Shown here: one piece after another, positions 5,970 to 12,439 of the stretch
How the letters are laid out: each line of letters begins with the position of its first letter
How positions within the stretch are numbered: the first letter of the stretch is position 1
Assembly: GCA_964640305.1 (NCBI GenBank)
Contig: CAZXFF010000051.1
Span: 1 to 13,003, forward strand
Length of the DNA stretch: 13,003 nucleotides
From: Coprenecus sp964640305
GTDB lineage: Bacteria > Bacteroidota > Bacteroidia > Bacteroidales > UBA932
Direction of reading: 5' to 3'
The notes under the pieces: model-generated
What the model saw: the letters and a program-made list of their open reading frames with translations, nothing else
What the model was told of the DNA's origin: nothing
The model's database searches: none
Made by a program: the position numbers and the translations under genes

Positions 5970-7832
5970 TCAGGCGCCTGTATGCTTGCGTACTATCTTC
6001 ATGAATTCTTCCCCGGTAATTGTCTCCTTCTCTATCAGATATGATGAGGCCTCGTCCATTATGTCCATGTGTTCTGAAATGATCTTTCTGGCTTTTTCAT
6101 GGGCGTCTTTTATGATTTTCAATACTTCCTTGTCTATTTCAGCGGCAGTTTCAGGGGAACATGTCATGGATGCATCCCCTCCCAGATAAGCATTGTTCAC
6201 GGTTTCCAAACCCATCATGTCATAGGTTTCGCTCATTCCGAAGCGTGTGACCATCGCTCTTGCCAGTCTTGTGGCCTGTTCTATGTCGTTGGATGCCCCT
6301 GTAGTTATGGCGTTGAATACTGTTTCCTCTGCGGTACGTCCTCCTGTAAGAGTGGCAATACGGTTGAATAGTGATTCTTTGTTCTGCAGTACCTGGTCCT
6401 GTTCATCCACTTGCATTGTGTAGCCTAGAGCTCCTGAAGTCCTGGGGATAATCGTTATTTTGTGTACAGGTGCGGAGTTGGTCTGCATGGCGGCAACTAA
6501 GGCATGACCTATCTCATGGTATGCGACTATCTTCTTGTCGTAATCGGAAATGGCTTTGTTCTTTTTCTGCGGTCCAGCGATGACGGTCTCTACGCTTTCT
6601 TCCAGATCTGTGGTGGTTACGGTTTTACGTCCCATCCTTACCGCCCTGAGGGCTGCTTCGTTTACTATATTGGCCAGTTCTGCTCCTGATGAGCCGGCAG
6701 TAGCTCTTGCCACAATGTCGGTATTTATCTGCTCATGCCTGATTTTTTCCAGATGTACTTTGAGTATGGCTTTCCTGCCTTCGAGATCAGGAAGTTTCAT
6801 TTGTATACGCCGGTCGAAACGGCCTGGCCTTAGCAAGGCTTTGTCCAGACTTTCTGGTCTGTTCGTAGCGGCTAGAATCACCACTCCCTTGCGTCCGTCG
6901 AATCCGTCCATTTCCGTAAGAAGCTGGTTTAGGGTCTGTTCTCTTTCATCATTGCCGCCTATGCCTGTGTCCCTTTTTTTGCCTATGGCATCTATTTCGT
7001 CAATGAATATGATGCATGGAGCCTTTTCATTTGCCTGTTTGAAAAGATCCCTGACTTTTGCGGCTCCCATCCCGACGAACATCTGTACGAACTCGGAACC
7101 GGATATCGCAAAGAAAGGAACTTTTGCCTCTCCTGCTACTGCCCTTGCTACCAGAGTCTTGCCGGTCCCTGGAGGACCTACCAGAAGCGCTCCCTTGGGT
7201 AGGGTTGCCCCTATCTCAGTATATTTTGAAGGATTGTGCAGGAAGTTGACGATTTCACTGAGGGTTTCTTTGGCTTCGTCTTGTCCGGCTACGTCTGCGA
7301 ATGTGGTTTTAATATCGGAATCCGCATATATTTTTGCACCGCTGCTGCCGAAAGACATGAAATTACCTCCAGCGTCCAGTCTTGCTCCGATGCTTTTGTT
7401 GGCTTGTCTCCATATTATATAGAACAACAGTCCTGGCAGTATCCACATGAGCAGGAAATCAAGTAGCGGGGAGTTTTTCTTGGGTATAATCCTGTTGAAG
7501 GATATTCTGCCGTCAGGATTCACGCTTTCGGCCTGCAGCAGCCTGTCTACCAGTCTTGGATCATTTATCTCGCCTGTCTGGTATGTGACTGTACCTTTTT
7601 CACCTTCTTCAGCTGTGAAATATATTTTGTTGTCCTTTATGACAACATCCTTGACTAGACCGCTGTCCACCTTGCTTATGAATGTCCCGTAATCGGTTAC
7701 AACTATCCGGTTACCNNNNNNNNNNATCGGAAATATTAGCCCGTTAAGGAGCATCACGATCAATATCACCAATAGGAAACCTATATAAGGATTCCCGTAT
7801 GAAACGTTTTTTTTACGTTGATTGTCTTTCAT
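5970..7832 (-). CDS. ftsH: ATP-dependent zinc metalloprotease FtsH
   Basis: A membrane-anchored AAA+ protease that extracts and degrades unassembled membrane proteins and short-lived regulators; it works as a hexamer in the inner membrane. Visible parts in order: membrane helix 1 (about 15-34), a periplasmic segment, helix 2 (about 122-141), Walker A GPPGTGKT (219-226), pore loop MFVG (251-254), Walker B IIFIDEID (274-281), the second region of homology with arginine fingers in LLRPGRFDRR (333-342), zinc motif HEIGH (439-443), and a likely third zinc ligand D516 in GASND. The product is about 620 residues, though ten Ns fall at codons 36-39 just after helix 1, so the true length there is unknown. 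The stop codon overlaps a 10-bp palindrome. It lies 102 bases downstream of guaA on the same strand. Confidence 0.97.
   Translation of the reverse strand: MKDNQRKKNVSYGNPYIGFLLVILIVMLLNGLIFPXXXXGNRIVVTDYGTFISKVDSGLVKDVVIKDNKIYFTAEEGEKGTVTYQTGEINDPRLVDRLLQAESVNPDGRISFNRIIPKKNSPLLDFLLMWILPGLLFYIIWRQANKSIGARLDAGGNFMSFGSSGAKIYADSDIKTTFADVAGQDEAKETLSEIVNFLHNPSKYTEIGATLPKGALLVGPPGTGKTLVARAVAGEAKVPFFAISGSEFVQMFVGMGAAKVRDLFKQANEKAPCIIFIDEIDAIGKKRDTGIGGNDEREQTLNQLLTEMDGFDGRKGVVILAATNRPESLDKALLRPGRFDRRIQMKLPDLEGRKAILKVHLEKIRHEQINTDIVARATAGSSGAELANIVNEAALRAVRMGRKTVTTTDLEESVETVIAGPQKKNKAISDYDKKIVAYHEIGHALVAAMQTNSAPVHKITIIPRTSGALGYTMQVDEQDQVLQNKESLFNRIATLTGGRTAEETVFNAITTGASNDIEQATRLARAMVTRFGMSETYDMMGLETVNNAYLGGDASMTCSPETAAEIDKEVLKIIKDAHEKARKIISEHMDIMDEASSYLIEKETITGEEFMKIVRKHTGA
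5971..5980. repeat. Perfect palindrome over the ftsH stop codon
   Basis: CAGGCGCCTG is a perfect 10-bp palindrome covering the last codons and stop of ftsH, 9 bases from the stop of the convergent AraC-type gene. With no loop or T-run it is not a terminator by itself. Confidence 0.5.
7716..7725. other. Assembly gap (10 Ns) inside ftsH
   Basis: Ten Ns interrupt ftsH between the first membrane helix and the periplasmic segment. The reading frame is the same on both sides, so the gap is either filled in frame by chance or its size was estimated well. Ten Ns is a common scaffolding placeholder and need not be the true distance. Confidence 0.98.
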
Positions 7833-7855
7833 GACTGTCTGGTTGGAATAGAATG

Positions 7856-7863
7856 CAAATATC
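7856..7863 (-). promoter_or_regulatory. Weak -7-like box upstream of ftsH
   Basis: On the minus strand GATATTTG is one base from TAnnTTTG and lies 23 bases before the ftsH start. No TTTG stands 19-21 bases further upstream (the nearest is 25 away). ftsH may instead be read through from guaA. Confidence 0.25.
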
Positions 7864-7903
7864 GTGGATATGCATTGGCTTTTCCATCCAAATATGCATG
7901 AAA

Positions 7904-7921
7904 AATGTGCAGAATTTCCTA
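7904..7921. repeat. 18-bp word shared with the region upstream of the AraC-type gene
   Basis: This 18-mer matches 5088-5105 at 17 of 18 positions, in the same plus-strand orientation (AATGTGC, then A or G, then GAATTTCCTA). It lies between guaA and ftsH. It could be a shared regulator site or a chance match. Confidence 0.35.
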
Positions 7922-7934
7922 AGATCAGCTCTTC

Positions 7935-9536
7935 CTATTCCCACTCGATGGTTGCAGGCGGTTTTGAAGAGATGTCATATACAACCCTGTTGACCCCGCG
8001 TACCTTGTTTATTATGTCGTTGGATACTTTTGCCAGGAAATCATAGGGCAGGTGTACCCAGTCGGCAGTCATGCCGTCTGTGGATACCACGGCTCTCAGG
8101 GCTACAGTGTATTCGTATGTGCGTTCGTCGCCCATGACGCCTACGCTCTTGACGGGGGGCAGTATCGTGCCTGCCTGCCAGATGCAGTCGTAGAGCGTAA
8201 GGAATCCTTCCCCTGTCTCCGTCCCACCTGTGGCTGCGGCTCCTGATGCCGGATGCCAGCCTTCGGGAGCAGGGGTTGCTCTGAGTGCATCAATATATAT
8301 TGCATCTGCGTTCCTGAGGATTTCCAGCTTTTCCCTGGTTACTTCCCCGAGTACCCTGATTCCCAGACCGGGACCGGGGAACGGGTGGCGGGAAATGAGG
8401 GAGTTCTTGATTCCCAGTGCCCTTCCGACCCTGCGTACTTCGTCCTTGAAAAGGGAACGTAACGGTTCTACTATTTTAAGGTTCATTTCTTCCGGCAGAC
8501 CTCCTACGTTGTGGTGGGACTTGATCGTTGAAGATGGACCGTTTACGGATGTGGATTCTATAACATCCGGGTATATCGTGCCCTGAGCGAGCCAGGATGC
8601 GTTCTCTATCTTGTGGGCTTCGGCATCGAACACTTCGATGAATGTCCGGCCTATTGCCTTTCTCTTTGCTTCAGGATCGGATACTCCTTCCAGGGCAGCC
8701 ATGAACAGATCTGTAGCGTCCACACCCCTTACGTTGAGGCCCATGTCCTGGTAGGATGCCAGTACGGAGGTGAATTCGTCCTTGCGGAGCAGGCCGTTGT
8801 TCACGAAGATGCAGTGCAGCTGTTTCCCTATGGCTTTGTGCAGCAGGACTGCAGCTACCGATGAATCGACTCCTCCGGACAGCCCGAGTATCACGTTGTC
8901 GTTTCCTATTTTCTCGCGGAGCTCGCGGATGGAACTTTCGATGAAGGATGCTGCTGTCCAGTCGCCTTTGCATCCGCAGATCTTCATTGCGAAGTTCTCG
9001 AGTATCTGCGGACCGTAGGTGGAATGATAGACCTCCGGGTGGAACTGTACGCACCATGTCTCTTCCCCCTTAATGCGGTAGGCTGCATTGGTGACGTCTT
9101 CTGTGGATGCAATGACTTCCGCATTGTCCGGAAGTTCTGCGATGGTGTCTCCGTGGGACATCCATACCTGAGATTTGTCAGGAACCCCTTCGAAGAGCGG
9201 TGTGGGGACTGATATTCCGAGAGTTGCCCTTCCGTATTCCCTTGCGAGGGATGCATTGACGGAGCCGCCGAATTTCTGTGCTATGTACTGTGCTCCGTAG
9301 CAGATGCAGAGCATCGGGTATCTGCCTTTAATCGAGGACAGGTCCGGAGACGGGGCTTTCGGATCCCTTACTGAATAAGGGCTTCCGGAGAGGATTACTC
9401 CCTTGACACTTTCATCCAGTGCCGGTATCTTGTTGAATGGATAAATTTCGCAGTAAACGTTGAGCTCCCTGAGCCTGCGGCCTATCAGCTGGGTGACTTG
9501 GGAACCGAAATCGAGGATTATAATCTTCTCCGTCAT
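7935..9536 (-). CDS. guaA: GMP synthase, glutamine-hydrolysing
   Basis: It converts XMP to GMP using ATP and ammonia released from glutamine, the last step of guanine nucleotide synthesis in the cytoplasm. The 533-residue product has an N-terminal class I glutamine amidotransferase (nucleophile C79 in LCICYGAQ; H166 and E168 in QFHPEV), then the ATP pyrophosphatase domain with P-loop SGGVDSS (220-226), the family segment STSVNGPSSTIKSHHNVGG (328-346), and a C-terminal dimerisation domain ending in ISSKPPATIEWE. It is slightly longer than the usual 505-525 residues because of a Gly/Ala/Thr-rich insert around residues 420-446. It is divergent from typA and upstream of ftsH on the same strand. 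The start at 9536 is supported by a -7 box 20 bases upstream. Confidence 0.98.
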   Translation of the reverse strand: MTEKIIILDFGSQVTQLIGRRLRELNVYCEIYPFNKIPALDESVKGVILSGSPYSVRDPKAPSPDLSSIKGRYPMLCICYGAQYIAQKFGGSVNASLAREYGRATLGISVPTPLFEGVPDKSQVWMSHGDTIAELPDNAEVIASTEDVTNAAYRIKGEETWCVQFHPEVYHSTYGPQILENFAMKICGCKGDWTAASFIESSIRELREKIGNDNVILGLSGGVDSSVAAVLLHKAIGKQLHCIFVNNGLLRKDEFTSVLASYQDMGLNVRGVDATDLFMAALEGVSDPEAKRKAIGRTFIEVFDAEAHKIENASWLAQGTIYPDVIESTSVNGPSSTIKSHHNVGGLPEEMNLKIVEPLRSLFKDEVRRVGRALGIKNSLISRHPFPGPGLGIRVLGEVTREKLEILRNADAIYIDALRATPAPEGWHPASGAAATGGTETGEGFLTLYDCIWQAGTILPPVKSVGVMGDERTYEYTVALRAVVSTDGMTADWVHLPYDFLAKVSNDIINKVRGVNRVVYDISSKPPATIEWE

Positions 9537-9556
9537 ATTTTTTGGTAATTAGAGTG

Positions 9557-9564
9557 CAAATGTA
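9557..9564 (-). promoter_or_regulatory. -7 box of the guaA promoter
   Basis: Minus-strand TACATTTG is a full match to TAnnTTTG, 20 bases before the guaA ATG. The -33 element is not recognisable at 19-21 bases. Confidence 0.5.
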
Positions 9565-9577
9565 AATAAATTTAGAT

Positions 9578-9585
9578 TATTTTTG
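9578..9585 (+). promoter_or_regulatory. -7 box of the typA promoter
   Basis: TATTTTTG is a full match to TAnnTTTG and ends only 10 bases before the typA ATG (9596), so the transcript leader would be a few bases long. No clear -33 element is visible. The box is divergent from that of guaA within a 59-bp gap. Confidence 0.5.
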
Positions 9586-9595
9586 CGCCTCGAAT

Positions 9596-11395
9596 ATGCA
9601 AAACATTAGAAATATAGCGATTATAGCCCATGTCGACCACGGAAAGACTACACTTGTCGACAGAATGATCTATCAGGCCAAGCTTGTCAGGGCTGACGGG
9701 AAAAACAGCGGAGACCTGATTCTGGATAACAACGACCTCGAAAGGGAGAGGGGGATTACAATCCTCTCGAAGAATGTGTCTGTTCCTTACAAAGGTACCA
9801 AGATTAACATTATCGATACTCCGGGCCACGCGGATTTCGGTGGGGAGGTGGAAAGAGTCCTGAATATGACGGACGGAGTGCTTCTGCTGGTGGATGCATT
9901 CGAAGGTACGATGCCACAGACGCGTTTTGTGCTGCAGAAGGCCATTGAGATGGGTAAAAAGCCTATAGTCGTTATAAACAAGGTGGATAAGCCGAACTGC
10001 CGGCCTGATGAGGTAAACGAGCAGGTGTTCGACCTGATGTTTTCCCTGAATGCCACCGAGGAACAGCTTGATTTCAAAACGGTTTACGGAAGTGCCAAGC
10101 AGGGCTGGATGTCTTTGGACTGGAAAAAGCCTGCAAGTGACATCACTGCATTGCTGGATACCATAATTGAAGAGATCCCAGCACCTCCTATGGTTGAGGG
10201 GACTCCCCAGATGCTGATTTCTTCTCTGGAATATTCTCCTTATGTGGGCAGGATTGCCATCGGCAGGGTAAGTCGCGGCAAACTGTCTGCAGGGATGCAG
10301 ATTTCCCTATGCAAGAAAGACGGGACGGTGGCACGTCAGAAGATCAAGGATCTGATGGTGTTCGAAGGTCTCGAGAAGAAGAGTGCGGCTGAAGTGGTGT
10401 GCGGGGATATATGCGCAGTGGTGGGTATTGACGATTTCGAGATAGGCGATACCGTAGCTGATGCTGAGAATCCGGAGGCTCTTCCGCCCATTACCGTGGA
10501 TGAACCTACGATGAGCATGCTTTTCACCATAAATGATTCCCCGTTTTTCGGACGTGAAGGAAAGTTCGTGACTTCAAGGCATCTTAAGGAAAGGCTTGAG
10601 AAGGAACTGGAGAAAAACCTGGCTCTTAGGGTGAAGGATGGAATGAGCGCGGATTCGTTCATAGTGTACGGACGAGGTGTGCTTCATCTTTCTATTCTCA
10701 TAGAGACAATGCGCAGGGAAGGGTTCGAACTGCAGGTAGGCCAGCCCAAGGTGATAGACAAGAATATAAACGGTGTGCGCTGCGAGCCGGTGGAGCTGCT
10801 TACAATTGACCTTCCCGAAGATATGGTGGGTAAGGCAATAGAGATTGCTACGCGCCGCAAGGCTGCCCTGATGCATATGGAGACGAGGGGAGACCGCTCC
10901 CATCTGGAGTTCGATATCCCTTCGAGAGGGCTTATCGGTCTCAGGAGCAACCTGATGACTGCCACTCAGGGCGAGGCTGTAGTTGCCCACAGGTTCAAGG
11001 GATACGAGCCCTACAAAGGCGAGATCGAAAAGCGTAACAACGGATCCCTGGTTTCCCTTGAGACCGGATTGTCAGTGGCATATGCTATGGACAAACTGCA
11101 GGACAGGGGACGTTTTTTCATTGATCCAGGAGAAGAAATCTATGCCGGACAGGTGGTGGGTGAGCATACCCGTGCGACTGACTTGTCTATAAACATATGC
11201 AAGACAAAGAAACTGACCAACGTGCGTGCTGCCGGTTCGGATGAAAAGGTTATGCTTCCTCCTCCTATCAAGTTCTCTCTTGAAGAGGCTTTGGAGTATA
11301 TCCAGGAGGATGAACTGGTAGAGGTTACGCCTTCGTCCATGAGACTGAGAAAGATTATTTTGGATGAGAATGAAAGAAAACGGAGAAAAGGTTGA
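9596..11395 (+). CDS. typA: Translational GTPase TypA/BipA
   Basis: A ribosome-binding GTPase related to EF-G and LepA that helps large-subunit assembly and translation under stress, especially cold. The 599-residue product begins with the G1 loop AHVDHGKT (11-18), then RERGIT (50-55) in the switch I region, G3 DTPGH (74-78), G4 NKVD (128-131) and G5 GSAK (165-168). The C-terminal half has the BipA-type run with SRGLIGLRSNLMTATQGEA, and the protein ends in a basic tail. Length is normal for the family. It is divergent from guaA, with a very short predicted leader. The downstream DUF177 promoter overlaps its stop codon. Confidence 0.97.
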   Translation: MQNIRNIAIIAHVDHGKTTLVDRMIYQAKLVRADGKNSGDLILDNNDLERERGITILSKNVSVPYKGTKINIIDTPGHADFGGEVERVLNMTDGVLLLVDAFEGTMPQTRFVLQKAIEMGKKPIVVINKVDKPNCRPDEVNEQVFDLMFSLNATEEQLDFKTVYGSAKQGWMSLDWKKPASDITALLDTIIEEIPAPPMVEGTPQMLISSLEYSPYVGRIAIGRVSRGKLSAGMQISLCKKDGTVARQKIKDLMVFEGLEKKSAAEVVCGDICAVVGIDDFEIGDTVADAENPEALPPITVDEPTMSMLFTINDSPFFGREGKFVTSRHLKERLEKELEKNLALRVKDGMSADSFIVYGRGVLHLSILIETMRREGFELQVGQPKVIDKNINGVRCEPVELLTIDLPEDMVGKAIEIATRRKAALMHMETRGDRSHLEFDIPSRGLIGLRSNLMTATQGEAVVAHRFKGYEPYKGEIEKRNNGSLVSLETGLSVAYAMDKLQDRGRFFIDPGEEIYAGQVVGEHTRATDLSINICKTKKLTNVRAAGSDEKVMLPPPIKFSLEEALEYIQEDELVEVTPSSMRLRKIILDENERKRRKG

Positions 11396-11421
11396 TTTTT
11401 CGTAAAAATTTTATATCTTTG
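11392..11421 (+). promoter_or_regulatory. Promoter of the DUF177-rpmF unit
   Basis: TTG (11392-11394) overlaps the typA stop codon, and TATCTTTG (11414-11421) follows after 19 bases, a good Bacteroidota-type match. The leader to the ATG at 11442 would be about 15 bases. Confidence 0.75.
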
Positions 11422-11441
11422 CCGCCCTTAATCATGTCTTT

Positions 11442-11891
11442 ATGAATTGCAGAGTTGAATTAAAGGGACTTTCATTCGGGGAACATTCATTCAGGTTTCA
11501 TCTGGACGGAAGTTTTTTTGAGGCGTTTGAGAGCGATTCGATATCGGAGGCGGATTTGGACGTGGATGCCGTAATCGTGAAGGAACATGGCAGGATGGGA
11601 ATGAATCTGGCCATTGCAGGAAATGTCACGGTAAAGTGTGACAGGTGCCTGGCGGATCTGGAACTTCCGATTGACATCAATGTCCCTTTTTCAATTGTCT
11701 TCTCTTCTTATGCGGATGGAGATGACAGCGCTTCCGATGAGGTGATTGTACTTGACAGGAGCACAGGGGAGTTGGACCTCAGTCAGATCATATACGACTA
11801 TGTTTCTCTTGCCCTTCCTATCAAGAAAGTCCATCCTGACGGTCAGTGTGATCCGGAAATGATGGAGAAGATGAAAGATATTTTGAAATAG
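11442..11891 (+). CDS. DUF177 (YceD-like) protein, 23S rRNA accumulation factor family
   Basis: The 149-residue product is a DUF177/YceD protein. In Escherichia coli and plants members are needed for normal 23S rRNA accumulation, and the gene nearly always precedes rpmF. Visible family marks are the CxxC-type pair KCDRCL (C66, C69) and the C-terminal run ELDLSQIIYDYVSLALP followed by a Cys (GQCDPE), with acidic stretches between. The start is fixed by a promoter about 20 bases upstream. rpmF begins 21 bases after its stop, so both are cotranscribed. The molecular activity of the family is not settled; assignment to the family is firm. Confidence 0.9.
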   Translation: MNCRVELKGLSFGEHSFRFHLDGSFFEAFESDSISEADLDVDAVIVKEHGRMGMNLAIAGNVTVKCDRCLADLELPIDINVPFSIVFSSYADGDDSASDEVIVLDRSTGELDLSQIIYDYVSLALPIKKVHPDGQCDPEMMEKMKDILK

Positions 11892-11912
11892 TAACAATAA
11901 AAACAGAATAAG

Positions 11913-12095
11913 ATGGCACATCCCAAACACAAACTTTCAAAGCAGCGCAGGGACAAACGCAGAACTCATGACAAACTGACTCTTCCTGCACTTTCAAAAT
12001 GCTCGAATTGCGGAGCTGCAGTATTGTATCACCGTGTATGCCCTGAGTGCGGCTACTATCGCGGTCGTCTGATGGTAGAAAAGACCGTTGAATAG
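11913..12095 (+). CDS. rpmF: 50S ribosomal protein L32
   Basis: A 60-residue, basic component of the large ribosomal subunit. It has the standard N-terminus MAHPKHKLSKQRRDKRR and a zinc ribbon with two CxxC pairs (C30/C33 and C43/C46), so it is the zinc-binding form. It follows the DUF177 gene by 21 bases. In many bacteria fatty-acid synthesis genes (plsX, fabH) come next; here a hairpin and a tRNA follow, so the unit ends after rpmF. Confidence 0.97.
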   Translation: MAHPKHKLSKQRRDKRRTHDKLTLPALSKCSNCGAAVLYHRVCPECGYYRGRLMVEKTVE

Positions 12096-12115
12096 CATTA
12101 TGCACGTATTATACG

Positions 12116-12162
12116 ATTACCGGAGCAATGTCTGAAAGGATGGGCTTCGGTAATTTTGTTTT
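12116..12162 (+). terminator. Intrinsic terminator after rpmF
   Basis: ATTACCGGAG (12116-12125) pairs with CTTCGGTAAT (12145-12154), one G-T wobble, loop of 19 bases, followed by TTTGTTTT. The T-tract doubles as the -33 element of the tRNA promoter. Confidence 0.6.
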
Positions 12163-12185
12163 ATCGGGAAATTTGCATATATTTG
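12155..12185 (+). promoter_or_regulatory. Promoter of the tRNA-Arg gene
   Basis: TTTG (12155-12158), 19 bases, TATATTTG (12178-12185): a full Bacteroidota-type promoter. Transcription would start near 12190, about 14 bases before the mature tRNA end. Confidence 0.85.
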
Positions 12186-12203
12186 CAGCCCTCAATAAAT
12201 GAT

Positions 12204-12275
12204 GGCCCCATAGTTCAAGGGATAGAACGGAAGTTTCCTAAACTTTAAATACAGGTTCGAGTCCTGTTGGGGCTA
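12204..12275 (+). tRNA. tRNA-Arg (anticodon CCT)
   Basis: The 72 bases fold into a complete cloverleaf. The acceptor stem GGCCCCA pairs with TGGGGCT (G-T at the first pair), the D stem GTTC with GAAC, the anticodon stem GAAGT with ACTTT, and the T stem ACAGG with CCTGT around TTCGAGT. The anticodon loop TTCCTAA places CCT at 12237-12239, reading AGG (Arg). The discriminator is A, and CCA is not encoded (CGG follows), as is common in Bacteroidota. It has its own promoter and terminator. Confidence 0.95.
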
Positions 12276-12278
12276 CGG

Positions 12279-12320
12279 AAAAGGTTCTGAAGGTCATGCT
12301 TTCAGGACCTTTTCGTTTAT
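12279..12320 (+). terminator. Intrinsic terminator after the tRNA
   Basis: AAAAGGTTCTGAA (12279-12291) pairs with TTCAGGACCTTTT (12301-12313) with one wobble; the loop is 9 bases and the T-rich CGTTTAT follows. It begins three bases after the tRNA end. Confidence 0.75.
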
Positions 12321-12338
12321 ATACAGCCGTCAATGTTT

Positions 12339-12439
12339 CGCAGGTGAACCGGACTGCCCCACGATATGCCCCGGATGCGCCTCTCAGGCCGGTCTGTTCG
12401 TCACGCCCCTCCGCAGGTGAACCCTTCCTTCTGCCGCCT
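12339..12439 (+). repeat. Solitary repeat cores before the tandem array
   Basis: Two extra copies of the core precede the regular array: CGCAGGTGAACCGG at 12339-12352 and CCGCAGGTGAACCC at 12411-12424. They are spaced 72 and then about 29 bases from the next core, unlike the regular array, and neither has an inverted partner nearby. They may be remnants of truncated units. Confidence 0.65.

Noticed and set aside
6550..7422. 290-codon open frame antisense to ftsH
   Set aside because: Shadow of the conserved ftsH coding sequence; Ser/Pro/Leu-rich with no family features.
7866..7901. Two ATATGCAT copies between guaA and ftsH as a possible operator
   Set aside because: Short AT-rich words that occur easily by chance; no symmetric arrangement with a promoter.
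12204..12340. Integration site at the 3' end of the tRNA
   Set aside because: No duplicate of the tRNA 3' end is seen elsewhere in the window and no integrase gene is present.
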